Shown here: positions 12,028-24,955 of the stretch, one piece after another
How positions within the stretch are numbered: the stretch's first letter is position 1
Layout of the letters: each line of letters opens with the position of its first letter
Source: Haplosporangium gracile
Taxonomy: Eukaryota; Mortierellomycota; Mortierellomycetes; Mortierellales; Mortierellaceae
Direction of reading: 5' to 3'
Length of the DNA stretch: 26,791 nucleotides
Assembly (NCBI GenBank): GCA_015499985.1
Contig: JAAAUF010000472.1
Span: 5,118-31,908, forward strand
Made by a program: the position numbers and the translations under genes
Notes under the pieces: model-generated
Databases searched by the model: none
What the model was told of the DNA's origin: nothing
Seen by the model: only the letters and a program-made list of their open reading frames with translations

Positions 12028-12052
12028 AAAAAGCAAGCACCTTCCAGGAACA

Positions 12053-14119
12053 ATGCCACCAATCGTGGTCAAACAGGACTTACTGTCCGACATTACCCCT
12101 CTCCGTCCACCAGCACGCAACAACGACTTTACAACCCTTGCTAAGGCCCGTCTCGGAACCGACAACGTCCTTTTGCAACAGGCCAAACACACCAACGGAT
12201 GTGGGCTTCGAAGGGACATGGAGACCTGGTTGGATACCCTCGATTCGCAGTTGGATAATAACCAGCAGCCGCCTCAATTGGTCCGTGTCCGCGGTATTCT
12301 GGAGAGTCATAGCGATAGCAAGAGAGGAGGATGCGATGCGATGTCGACGGGGTTTGTCCCTGGTTCTGTCGCGGATTCGTATAGCAGTGTGGAGAGACCG
12401 GTCTTTGTGGTGGATTACTATGAGCGAGGATCACTTCGCGATAGCCTTGACAAAGGCGACTTTCTGATGACAGCGGCGACTTTTCAAGAAGGAGTAGCAG
12501 GAAGCGACAACCAACAAACTGAAGCCAAGAGCTGTTGGAAGAGCAAGATTGCGGTCCTGAAAGACATTGCAACAGCACTTCACTATGTCCAGTGTCACCT
12601 TCCCGATCAGCAAGTCGGCTCCTTGTCCAGCGACACCATTTTCCTTGATGCCAACCGGCGTGCATTCCTCTCATGGCATGCCTCACGCTCTCACCGTCGA
12701 GACTATACCTTGGGCCGCACACACGCCTGGCGATTCCTCCCACCAACGACACTTCTCCAATTGAAGAATACCCTGAACCAGGAGCCAATAGCAGAGGATA
12801 TCTCGGTGGAGCAAGATGATATGTACACATTTGGGACCTTGGCTTGGGAGATTGCGACGGAGGAACGGCCCTTTGAGAATATTGATACCCCCGTGTTGGT
12901 GCGGCCTGAAGATATGGCACATCGGTTCTCGAAGGCCCCACCTCCGCGTGTGCTGAACTTGGTCCGCCAGTGTATTCAGGCGGACAGGACAAAGAGACCT
13001 TCTTGGTGTGCGGTGTTGACGATTCTGGATGAATTGGATCCTGTTACCTTGGAAGACGACGCCGATACTGCTTCCAGCCTCAACAACAGCGACCTTATCC
13101 GGGAGCCATCTACCGACAGCACCGCAACAACAGCAACTTCGTCCCTTACGGCCTCCACGACAGTGACTCTCACTCGCGACCCATGCCATCCAACAGCGCT
13201 CTCAGACGACAAGACAAAAGTCGTCGAGATGATGGAATCCGTCCTCGACTCGACCTTCTACCGTCGAGACCTTCCTGCTCACCTCGACAGCTTCACCAGC
13301 CTACGTGGCAAAAAGCTCTTTCAAGAGATGATTGCCGCAGGAACAGGAGAATGTTTCTTCCGCCTTTGCACATCCTTCAACACCCAAAGCGACCCCGCCT
13401 TCTGTGGTGTCTCCTCTCTCTCAATGGTCCTCAACGCCCTCGAGATCGACCCCCGTCGACAATGGCGAGGTGTTTGGAGATGGTACTCGGATGAACAACT
13501 CGACTGCTGTACCTCGGTCGAAGTGATGAAACAAAAGGGCATCACGTTCAACCAGTTCAGCTGTCTCGCCCGCTGTCACGCCAAAGTCTCTGCCAAACGC
13601 GCCGACAGGACGACGATTGAACAGTTTCGACAGGATATCAAACTCGTCTCCACATCGGATCAGGTCCATATGGTCCTCTCATTTTCGAGAGCGGCATTGG
13701 GACAAACAGGATCTGGCCATTTTAGTCCCGTGGGTGGGTACCATGCTGACGAGGATAAGGTCCTAGTCCTGGACACCGCCCGATTCAAGTACCCGCCTTT
13801 CTTTGCGACCGTTCAAGAGCTCTGGGAGTCCTTGTTGCCCGTTGATCCCGAGACGGGTGAATGTCGTGGCTACTTCTTAGTGTCTGCCACCTCTAGGCAG
13901 AAACTTGACATCCAGCGCAAGAGGCTTCAAACTGTCATTGGCATTGGCAACGGCGATATCACATCCACGGCATCCTCGTCCTCAGTCTCCTTGCCTTCGC
14001 AAGCGGATCTTTCTTCCCGCTCCTCCTCCCCGTTCCCAGGACTGGGGGCCGACCTTGTAGATACTGAGCCCACTGCTGCAGACGAGCACCATGACTGTGA
14101 TTGCGACTGCAAGCCATAA
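12053..14119 (+). CDS. pseudokinase-phytochelatin synthase fusion protein
   Basis: A single uninterrupted exon of 688 residues. Residues about 30-330 read as a kinase fold: a hinge-like VFVVDYYERGSLRDSL (117-132), a loop VGSLSSDTIFLDA (188-200), DMYTFGTLAWEI (256-267) matching helix F, and DRTKRPSW (311-318). The catalytic loop is broken: HRD is VGS (188-190), the loop Asn is T195, DFG is WHA (208-210), and no VAIK lysine is seen. A Ser/Thr-rich linker (340-385) leads to a full phytochelatin synthase domain (about 400-615) with C451 in PAFCGVSSLS, H556 in GSGHFSPVGGY and D574 in LDTARFKYPP. The spacing (105, 18) is almost that of Arabidopsis PCS1 (C56, H162, D180). Such enzymes join gamma-Glu-Cys units from glutathione into metal-chelating peptides. 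The tail ends HHDCDCDCKP. The kinase half is therefore probably regulatory or a scaffold. The ATG follows a clean leader, and both halves share one frame without a splice. Confidence 0.93.
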   Translation: MPPIVVKQDLLSDITPLRPPARNNDFTTLAKARLGTDNVLLQQAKHTNGCGLRRDMETWLDTLDSQLDNNQQPPQLVRVRGILESHSDSKRGGCDAMSTGFVPGSVADSYSSVERPVFVVDYYERGSLRDSLDKGDFLMTAATFQEGVAGSDNQQTEAKSCWKSKIAVLKDIATALHYVQCHLPDQQVGSLSSDTIFLDANRRAFLSWHASRSHRRDYTLGRTHAWRFLPPTTLLQLKNTLNQEPIAEDISVEQDDMYTFGTLAWEIATEERPFENIDTPVLVRPEDMAHRFSKAPPPRVLNLVRQCIQADRTKRPSWCAVLTILDELDPVTLEDDADTASSLNNSDLIREPSTDSTATTATSSLTASTTVTLTRDPCHPTALSDDKTKVVEMMESVLDSTFYRRDLPAHLDSFTSLRGKKLFQEMIAAGTGECFFRLCTSFNTQSDPAFCGVSSLSMVLNALEIDPRRQWRGVWRWYSDEQLDCCTSVEVMKQKGITFNQFSCLARCHAKVSAKRADRTTIEQFRQDIKLVSTSDQVHMVLSFSRAALGQTGSGHFSPVGGYHADEDKVLVLDTARFKYPPFFATVQELWESLLPVDPETGECRGYFLVSATSRQKLDIQRKRLQTVIGIGNGDITSTASSSSVSLPSQADLSSRSSSPFPGLGADLVDTEPTAADEHHDCDCDCKP

Positions 14120-14798
14120 AAAAAATTCGCCATTTTATGAGATTATTTTTATTATTTTTATTATTATTTTTTTTTTGTAGTGGACTACAATGGAAACTAT
14201 TTGTTTAAAGAGGTGACAGAATAATCTATGCAGGATTTACAAAGAGGGAAATGGGAAAAGGAAAGGGAACGACAACTGTAACAGCAGTCATACATGATAG
14301 CCAGCAGCAAGAGAAGGAAAGACATGGATGAAAAAAAAGGGGGAGGCGTTTAGTCGACAACGGACGATAAAGAACGAGTACAAAAACATCGGAAGTACCA
14401 AAAACTCGCCTCCTCAACTCGTCCAAACAACATCGCGCCAACGAACACAAAGATATTTTTTTTATCATTTGCACATTTTCATGATCAACTTGACTATGGA
14501 TGTATCATCGGGGCGTCTTTTTCTCCTTGAACAACTTACTTTGCAAATAGAACATCTCCTTTTCAGTTTCCGAATCCCAGGGCTTCCGGCGTATGTGTAT
14601 GTAATTCCTTCAAATGACCTAACAAATGATGTCCATTTTGACTACTTCGCGAAGCCTTGAACTAGGCATGCCACAATAGACCAGCAAACAGACAACATTA
14701 TTTCTGGTCAACTCCCAACAGCGAACGAACGAAACAACAACGTGATATAAAAAGAAGAAAAAAAAAAGCATTTTGAATACAACTTAAAAAACCCCCTT
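14120..14798. other. convergent intergenic region with AT-rich tracts
   Basis: It lies between the 3' ends of the fusion gene (+) and the poly(A) polymerase gene (-). The first 60 bases are T/A-rich (TTATT units and a T10 run) and probably form the 3' end of the fusion-gene transcript. No gene or RNA is recognised in the rest. Confidence 0.5.
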
Positions 14799-17592
<2,794 letters not shown>

Positions 17593-18196
17593 GGTGCGAT
17601 TGGTGTCCTTGTTAATATTTAAATTGGTGGGGTGAGTGGCAAATCAAAAACAATCGTCCGATGGTAAGGCTGAGTAGTTTAGTTGTTGTTGTTATTGTTG
17701 TTGCTGCTGCTGTTGAGTTGAGGTTTTGATGAAAAGAAAGAGTCGGTATTTTTTCCTTTGGTGTGTGTATCGAATGAGATGTCCTCTCCTTCTTGAAGGA
17801 TGTGTCCAGAATTTGCTGTTGTCGGTGGTGAGTGAAGACAAAATTGACGGATTGATTGGGAAACAAAGGACGGCTGTTGAAATGGAGAAGAAGACAAGGA
17901 AAAATATGAAGAGGGTGACGTTTGAGTAAGCTTGATCTAGGCTGATTCCCTCCCCTTAACAATTTTACAAGAGACAATCTTCTCTTTGAAAAAAGGTGCC
18001 ACCAATTCGGACTTGGGCGTTGAGTACTGTTCCTTGTTGCTGATTGTGCGAGGGAGGAAGGAAGGAAGTAAAACAGGACCTAGACCTACTTGTGCTATCG
18101 TTTCCTTTTATGCCCCTGATCAGCTCTTTTAAAAAAACCTCTCTCTCCATTTTTTTTCTTTCTCTTTTTCTGCTCTCCCCCTCTTTCCACAAGACC
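17593..18196. promoter_or_regulatory. divergent intergenic region, PAP1 / GNAT gene
   Basis: It should hold both promoters. A GTT/GCT trinucleotide run lies at about 17681-17713 and a CT-rich leader (18130-18190) directly precedes the acetyltransferase start. No gene of its own is seen. Confidence 0.5.
17681..17713 (+). repeat. imperfect (GTT)n/(GCT)n repeat
   Basis: Trinucleotide repeats of GTTGTTGTT and GCTGCTGCT type lie in the PAP1 upstream region. They would read as CAA/AAC on the PAP1 strand but are not in a supported exon. Confidence 0.8.
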
Positions 18197-19603
18197 ATGC
18201 ATCAACACGAACCCTCTCCATCAACTCATCTTTCCCTCCTCAAGCCCATCTCTCCCGATGCAGGCTACACCGACTACCTTGCCGAACTTACCCACGAGCT
18301 CCCCTTTTCCGCGTCACAATTCGGCATCGTCCTTGTCTCAGCATTGCAACTCAGGGAACGCAAAAACCAGGGTCACGACAACAAGAGCAAGGAACCACAA
18401 GGAACCGCAACGCCAGTAACCTGGGAACCTAACGTCGACAGCCCTCACTTTCGATGCTCCTTACCTGTCCAGAACGCCACGGGCGAGGATGTCTTGACTA
18501 CTGTCGACGTGACAGTTGCAGGGCATGCCAACACTGTCTACGCCAGGTGTGAATACTCTCTCATGCAGGCCGCGGCAACAGCTGCATACGAGGGCAGCAT
18601 GGTCGATGGTCACTACTCGTTCAAGGCTACTGCGGAAAATTTCACCAAGGTTCTTGAGAGCGATTCAATCATCCAGGGCCATCAAAAGAATGTTGTCGCG
18701 GTCATGAAAGAGATTGTCGATCATCCTGTCACTAACAAGGCTCCTCCAGGTATGCTTTCGATTGATATGAGAACCTACACAATTCTGCTCTTACGAGTTC
18801 AACTTTGGTCGATCGATCAGTCTCCACTTTTTGCTGACCTATCAAGACATTCGATCGCTGAAATACTCTTTGACAATAGGACAAGGTGAAGCTGGTCTTC
18901 AGTTCTTTTATTGCCTCAACGACATTTGGATGCCCGCCTTAAAGACGTTTGGTAAACTGTCTGACGGAAGCAGGGGAGTCAAGCACGTCATCACCGAAGA
19001 GGAGCTAATGAAGGCCGAGCCTGAGATCCGCCTTCGATGCCAGGAGCTTGAAGAGAAGGAAGAATTGGTACTGGGTCCAATGGTAGAGAGCGACATTCCT
19101 CGTATGATTGAGTCGAATGGTGTCAAATACGACGAGGAATACGGTCGCTTCATTATCAAGCGATCTCTATGCTTTCGAGACAAGAAGAGAGAGATGGTTG
19201 CCTGGGCAGGCACTCACGGAGACTGTAAGTCGGCAACTGTGGCTTTTTTTTTTGTCATTTTTACCGACACTTCTCTTATGCCAGCAATAGTCTAACATGG
19301 TCTCTTACTCTTATTATCACTGTTCTAGTTTCAATTGCTGCATTGCATGTGCTGCCAGCGTACCGCAAGGCTGGCCTTGGCAGACTTATTCTCCACAGTC
19401 TAGCAATGACACATATTAAGCTTGCACGCGAGATTCTGGCAACGCGAGGCGGCGATGCAGAGCCTGTTTCTGCTTCGACTCTTGTTGCGCATGCTGATTG
19501 TATGGACTACAACCTGGCGACCATGATCTTTATGGAGCGATGCGGATGGCGCCGTATTGGATTCTATTTGTGGATTGGCGTTGACAAGAACACAAAGGAG
19601 TAG
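18197..19603 (+). CDS. GNAT-superfamily acyltransferase with a GLYAT/FR47-like C-terminal domain, 3 exons
   Basis: Exons 18197-18749, 18880-19224 and 19329-19603 give 390 residues. The C-terminal part (about 245-390) looks like a GNAT fold: LVLGPMVESDIPRMIE as the first strand and helix, CFRDKKREMVAWAGTHGD as the strand pair, then the acetyl-CoA loop LPAYRKAGLGRLIL with R312-x2-G315-x-G317. A CDMDYN-like helix and MERCGWRRIGFYLWIG close the fold. The order resembles the C-terminal half of glycine N-acyltransferase-like proteins. The N-terminal 180 residues would be the degenerate first GNAT half common in that family (inference). The acyl acceptor cannot be told. The intron 1 acceptor is uncertain: AG at 18878-18879 was chosen for a good branch-point distance, but AG at 18844-18845 also keeps the frame and would add 12 residues. 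Confidence 0.75.
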
Positions 19604-19784
19604 GGAAAGAAAAGGAATTGGTGGCAAAGGACGACCGAAAAAAATAAAAAAAATATTTCATGTGGGAGTGGCTGAATCAATTCGCCACCACCTTTTGACT
19701 CTCCCTCCTCGTCGCTCCACTCTTCCTTTGTAACAACTGCACTCATCTCCACACAACACAACACTGTACATCGACACATCAACC

Positions 19785-21503
19785 ATGCCAAAGGAAAAAA
19801 AGACATCAGTCAGCAGCAAGGTACTCCTCCAGCAAACTCATTCGCCTACATCACACCCCCTTGTGTCGCGGAAGAGTGAAAGAATGAAATGACAGCCAAG
19901 AATAACCCCGTCAACAAACACGCATTCCCTTCAACCTGATCTCTAGCCTGAGAGGCTCGTCCTGGACTACATGTCCAAGCAAAACCGACCCTATAGCGTC
20001 AGTAAGTCAACTCTCCCATGCGCGCTTCCTATTTCTTTTAATACAAGCACGCTAGATACAAACTTACGTTTCATAGCAACATTGACACCCATGCGCCCTT
20101 TCACCATTTTTGTGCCCTATGGTTCTCCTACAGCGGATATTGTCACCAACCTCCACGCAGCAGTCACGAAGACAGAATGCCAACGCGCTGTCAATTCGCT
20201 CGTCGACAAGGAGCTCTTGACCTCAAAGACCTTTGGCAAGCAAACCATCTACGTCGTCCGCCAGGTAACTATCTCATGTGCATCTAAACACGGCTATCTC
20301 TCTCTTCAGCACCTCAATATGCCCCCTCCCTAGCATGCGTCTATTTTATCTATGCCACCTCATGACATTTTTTTTTTTGCATTGGCCATCGAAAGGACAC
20401 GATAGAAACGGTCAAGCCTGATGAACTCGCCTCAATCGACAAGAGACTGGCCCAGCTCCGGGAGACAATCGCTGAACAAAAATCAAAACAAAAACAGCTC
20501 TTAGCAGGTACAACCTCTTTTTCCTAGGGTGCCATCATTTAGTGCACTCAGTCTGACTCGCTGAACGCCTAGGCTGGCAGACTGATAGGCTGACTCCCTC
20601 AATTTGATTTGTTATTCGTTGTGATAGAACTCGCGTCACTTAACTCTGCGCTGACAACGGAGGAGATTGAGCATAGACTGGCCATGTTGACGTCAAAGGT
20701 GTGTCTCATCCCCCCCCCTGCTCACGCAACCCATGATCGATGCGTCATCCATGCAATCTTGAAGCGAGAATAACGTTTGACATTACGCCCAAGACTAGAC
20801 ATAGTGTTGAAACTAATTGCTTCTATCCTTAATTTGTCCTTGATGCGTAGAACGAACAATCTGAGGAACAACTTGTCCTATTGCGCTCTGGGTCACAGTT
20901 GGTCCCAGTCGAGGAGAGGCAGCGAGTGACTCGCGAGATGGAGACTCATCGAAAACTATGGACCCAGAGACGACGACTGGTACGTGTGCCTGATCTCTAA
21001 CAACTACAACTATGGGGTTGATACACCTCCTTCCCCCTCCCCTTGCTTTTTTTTTTATTGCTTCTTTCAATTTTCTTTGGTACAACTAACGTTGAGCGAG
21101 GGGGTTGTGTGGGGCCATGGATTTTTTTCTCTCGTTATGTCTCGAACGTCTCGTATATAGTTCAAGGATATGTTCTCGACTGTCACTGAGAACCTTCCAG
21201 GAAAACCCAAGGAGTTGCTGGTAAAAAAGTCCGCATCATAGTTGTTGAAACAATTGAGCATCAGGTCGACTAATTGCCGCTTCATGGTCGTCTCCATCTT
21301 TAGTTTCTCCGTTCTTATGCTCGGCTTTTCGTTGTTGTCGTTTATGTTGTTGTTAGACTTGTTGTGGGTGGAGTAAAGGGCAAAGGTATCTGATCTATGG
21401 TACAATCTGTTGCTTTTGCTATGCCATTTAGGAAGAATTGGACATCTCGCTGGATGACCCTGTCGATATCAACATCAACCCAAGAGACCTTCTTTCGACA
21501 TGA
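19785..21503 (+). CDS. HOP2: homologous-pairing protein Hop2 (PSMC3IP/TBPIP family), 8 exons
   Basis: Exons: 19785-19820, 19947-20001, 20134-20264, 20396-20507, 20628-20698, 20851-20979, 21161-21220, 21432-21503. Phases agree and give 221 residues; human PSMC3IP has 217. The N-terminal winged-helix domain (about 13-75) contains LVLDYMSKQNRPYSV, a TECQRAVNSLVDKELL helix and FGKQTIYVVRQ. A coiled coil follows (about 82-145) with LNSALTTEEIEHRL, which matches the human LSSALTTPEM segment. The C-terminal part has THRKLWTQRRRLFKDMF and ends in the acidic EELDISLDDP. Known role: Hop2 with Mnd1 stimulates Dmc1/Rad51 strand invasion and homologue pairing in meiosis. The small first exon (12 residues) is kept because its donor and phase fit. 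All introns are GT-AG, 120-211 nt. An AATAAA lies about 165 nt after the stop. Confidence 0.94.
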
Positions 21504-21865
21504 GATCAATCTAGTCTCTCTATCTTGTGTTTTCGTCCTCCTCTTTTCCGCTCTCAAGCAGCATCATGCTATCTTTTTTTCAATTGCGCCCGGTAATGTC
21601 CATTGTTGATATCCGATCCTACCTCCTCTCGCCTCGACTTGACTCAGGGCGACATGCATGAGTACAAAATAAACAATCAAACACACGTTTGCAAAAAGGA
21701 GATAGCGAACAATATCAACACAATTTTTTTATGCCTCTCTCTCTCTCTCCGTTCAACATTACATAGCAGGAGCAAACAAATATTTTTTGATATTATATTC
21801 TATTTATTAAGAGATGAGATATACATAATTCTGGTTTTTAAAGTGCAGATGGGGGATTGACAGGT
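21504..21865. other. convergent intergenic region, HOP2 / PMA1
   Basis: This is 3' flank for both genes. It contains AATAAA at 21668-21673 on the HOP2 strand, a CT run near 21737-21750 and AT-rich sequence (21780-21840). No gene is seen. Confidence 0.5.
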
Positions 21866-24800
21866 TTACTTGAGCTCCTCAACGACAGTAGACTTCTCCG
21901 CGAAAGAGGAGACGACAGCGGTCATGACAGCGACCTTGCGGACCTGGTCAATGGATTCCCAGACACGCTTCTGCTGGAGGTCAGCGGCATCACGCTCAGC
22001 CAACTTGTTGCGGCGGGTGCTAGTGGGGACCAACTTGGCGGTGAGCTTGAACGACCAGCGCTTGAAGATCTGGACCTTGACGACATCCAAGAAGATGAAG
22101 TACACGAAGGAGATGAGCAAGACGACGATGGCCTCACCAGCAGGGACCTTGGGGGTAAGACCACCGAAGATAACCATCAACAAGGCAATGATCTGGGTAC
22201 CGATAATGACAATAGCGAAGATGGGCGAGGGAAGGTTCTCCCAGAAGTATCCAGTCAAACGGGTGGAGAAGATGACGAAGTGAGGGGCGGATGAGACGTG
22301 GAGGTACATGATCGACTCAAGCTTGCGGTCTGCATCAGGGACCTTCATATCGTCGGTGACATCATCACCGTGGGGCGAGTTAACGGGTTCGTAACCGAAA
22401 ACCTTCCAGAAGATGAAGAAGTGGGCAAAGGACAAGGCGCAGAGGAGGGCTCCGAGGACGATGGACATGGTGATCAACTGACCGATTCTCCACTTGTCGG
22501 GGTGCTGGGAGATCTGGGCGTTATCAACGGCAATGACCAAGGTGGCGAGATCGTTCAAGATGCAAATCAAGATGAGCAAGTAAGGGGGGAGGCACCAGTC
22601 GTAGGCCATGACGACAACGAAGAAGAACATCAAGAAGTGGACGGTCGAGGTAATACGGTAGAGGGCATAGGAACGCATGCGCTGGAAAATGGCACGGGAG
22701 GTAACCAAACCGTCGACAATAGTTGACAAACCGGGAGCGAGCAAGACAATATCGGCGGCAGAGCGGGCAGCGTCAGTGCATCCGTGGACAGCAATACCGA
22801 CGTTGGCCTTCTTGAGGGCAGGGGCATCGTTGACACCATCACCAGTCATACCGACAAGGATACCACGCTTCTGAAGAAGCTCAACGACGCGGTACTTGTG
22901 CTCGGGAATAACGTGGGCGAAACCATCGGCGCGGATAACGTGCTCGGTAACCTCATCCTCGGACTTGGTGGGGTCAACCAAATGACCAGCATCCAACATG
23001 ACACGCTGCATACCGAGACGGTGGGCAACCTCCTTGGCAATAATAAGCTGGTCTCCGGTAATCATCTTGACGGCAACACCCATATCGTTACAGCGACGGA
23101 TGGTCTCGGCAGAGTCAGGGCGAGGGGGGTCAATCAACGAGATCATACCGATGAGCTCCCACTGGTCCATGTTACCCTCAACAGTGCGGGCGACACCCAA
23201 GGCACGGAGACCACGCTTGGCAAGGCTGTTAACGGCACGGACGGCATCATCATCACCACCAACGAGCTTGATGATGACCTGGGGGGCACCCTTGGCGACC
23301 TTAAAGGTAGAGTTGGTGGTGAGGTTGGTGATGGTAGCCTGGGTGAGCTTGGTCGAAGGGTTGAAGGGCAAGAAAGAGGTAACCTTGAAGCCGGGAACCT
23401 CGTGCTTGTGGGTACGGCCCTGGAGAATAGCGAGCTGAGCCTCGGCAGCGGTACGGACGGCAAACTCAATGGGATCGTTGGCACCAGCCTCAGCGGCGAG
23501 GTAGGAGTACAAGAGGATGTCATCGGAGGTGTAGTTGTTGGAGAGGTAGGGCTCATCGAAGGTCAACTCGTTGAGAGTCAAAGTACCGGTCTTATCGGAG
23601 CAGAGAACAGAGACGGAAGCCATCTCCTCGACGGCTGTGAGACGCTTGACAATAACCTTCTTGGCGGCGAGCTGCTTGGCACCGACGGCCATGGTGACGG
23701 ACATGACGGTGGGGAGACCGACGGGGATGGCAGCGACAGTGAGGACGAGGACTTGGCCAAGGACGACAAGGAACCTGCCTTTGCGGTTACCATGGAAGTG
23801 GACGAGCTGGTAGATCATGATGATGAGGACGAGAACGACGGTGATGAGGATCAAGAAGTTACCGATGCGGTTGATGATCTTTTGGAAGTGACCCTCCTCG
23901 GTGGTAATGGAGATGAGGTTGGCGGCACGACCGATGAAGGTGTCACCACCGGTCTTGGTAACGACAGCCATCTGCTGGCCCTGCTTGACGATGGAGGACG
24001 AGTAGACGGTCTTGCCCTTGTTCTTGGCGACGGGGAGGGACTCTCCGGTCAAGGCAGACTGGTCAATCAAGAGATCACCCTCGGTGGCCTCACCGGTGGC
24101 ACCAATACCAAGAAGACGACCATCGGCGGGGATAATGTCACCGAGACGGAGGACAATAATATCACCGGGAACCAAGGCAGAAACATCCAACTCGACCAAG
24201 TGGCCGTCTCTCCAGCAGCGGGTCTTCAAGGCAAGGGTCTGACGAAGGGCATCCAAGGCAGATTCGGCCTTGGCCTCCTCAATGAAACCGATACAGGCGT
24301 TGACAATCAAAAGGGCAAGAATAATACCGAAATCAAGCCAGTCCTTGACGACGGCAGAAATAATACAGGCGACCTCGATCAAGTAGGCGATGGCACCGGT
24401 GAAGTAGCTCAAGAACTTGAGCAAGGGGTTGCGCTTGACCTCAGCGAGCTCGTTGGGGCCGAAGCGGGCGAGACGCTCAGTGGCCTCGGCGGTGGTAAGA
24501 CCGTGCTTGGGGTCGGTCTTAAGGAGAGCCTCGAGCTCGGGGGAGATCTCGTCGGCGTGCTCGTGGTGCTCGGCTTCCTCAACCTGGAGGTCACCCTTAT
24601 GTTGGGGTTCTGTGAGATGGACATGAATAAGGATAAACAATGATTAGGAAACAGGTTCTTTTTTTTTAAATAGCAATAATAAAAGGGGGTCTGTCTGCGC
24701 AAGGGATGTGTTGGGATGAAGGGTTGTTGGCGGGTTTGATGTGGTGCCTGGGGATGATGATGTTGCAGCTGCTCGTGTGAGATTGACCCTGATACTGCTT

Positions 24801-24955
24801 TGCAGCAGTCGGACAGTAAGAGGATTGAGGGGCAGGAGAAATCTGCTGTGTGTTTGTTTGTGAAAAGTGAGCAGGAGGAAGAAAGGTGGGGTGAAGCGGT
24901 TGTGAAGAGAGTGATAAGGAGGAATGGGAGGGTTACCTTCGATCTTTTCAGACAT
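21866..24955 (-). CDS. PMA1: plasma-membrane P-type H+-ATPase (P3A), 2 exons
   Basis: Exon 1 is 24955-24937 (19 nt, MSEKIE plus one base) and exon 2 is 24609-21866, split by a 327-nt GT-AG intron. The product is 920 residues, the usual fungal Pma1 length. Motifs: FLSYFTGAIAYLIEVA for the first membrane pair, LTGESLPV of the actuator domain (about 193-200), PVGLP in helix 4, CSDKTGTLT with the phosphorylated D345, KGAPQVI of the nucleotide domain, and TGDQLIIAKE and GDGVNDAPALK of the hinge. The C-terminal tail is charged and could be regulatory. Known role: it pumps protons out of the cell with ATP and energises nutrient uptake and pH control. Codon use is strongly biased to C-ending and selected codons, as in highly expressed genes. 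This leaves long stop-free frames on the opposite strand. A CT-rich leader (about 25010-25190) precedes the ATG. Confidence 0.96.

Larger units (their letters stand above)
11666..12052. promoter_or_regulatory. shared divergent promoter, VPS20 / pseudokinase-phytochelatin synthase
   Basis: This 387-bp region separates the two start codons. It contains CACGTGAC at 11836-11843 (GTCACGTG on the other strand, the Cbf1-type bHLH octamer), a TGCACGC heptamer at 11814-11820 that fits the animal metal-response element TGCRCNC, and a pentanucleotide repeat at 12001-12027. The sites are visible; their function is inferred, and the TGCACGC match is weak because it is short and degenerate. Confidence 0.5.

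Noticed and set aside
20813..21405. - strand ORFs across HOP2 exons 6-7 and introns
   Set aside because: They cross confirmed HOP2 exons and introns and show no domain.
22784..24643. Open frame of 619 codons on the + strand opposite PMA1 (plus shorter ones at 21857-22294 and 22298-22726)
   Set aside because: It mirrors the PMA1 coding frame. Strong codon bias leaves few TTA, CTA and TCA codons, so the opposite strand has few stops. The translation is Gly/Asp/Glu/Leu-rich with no domain.
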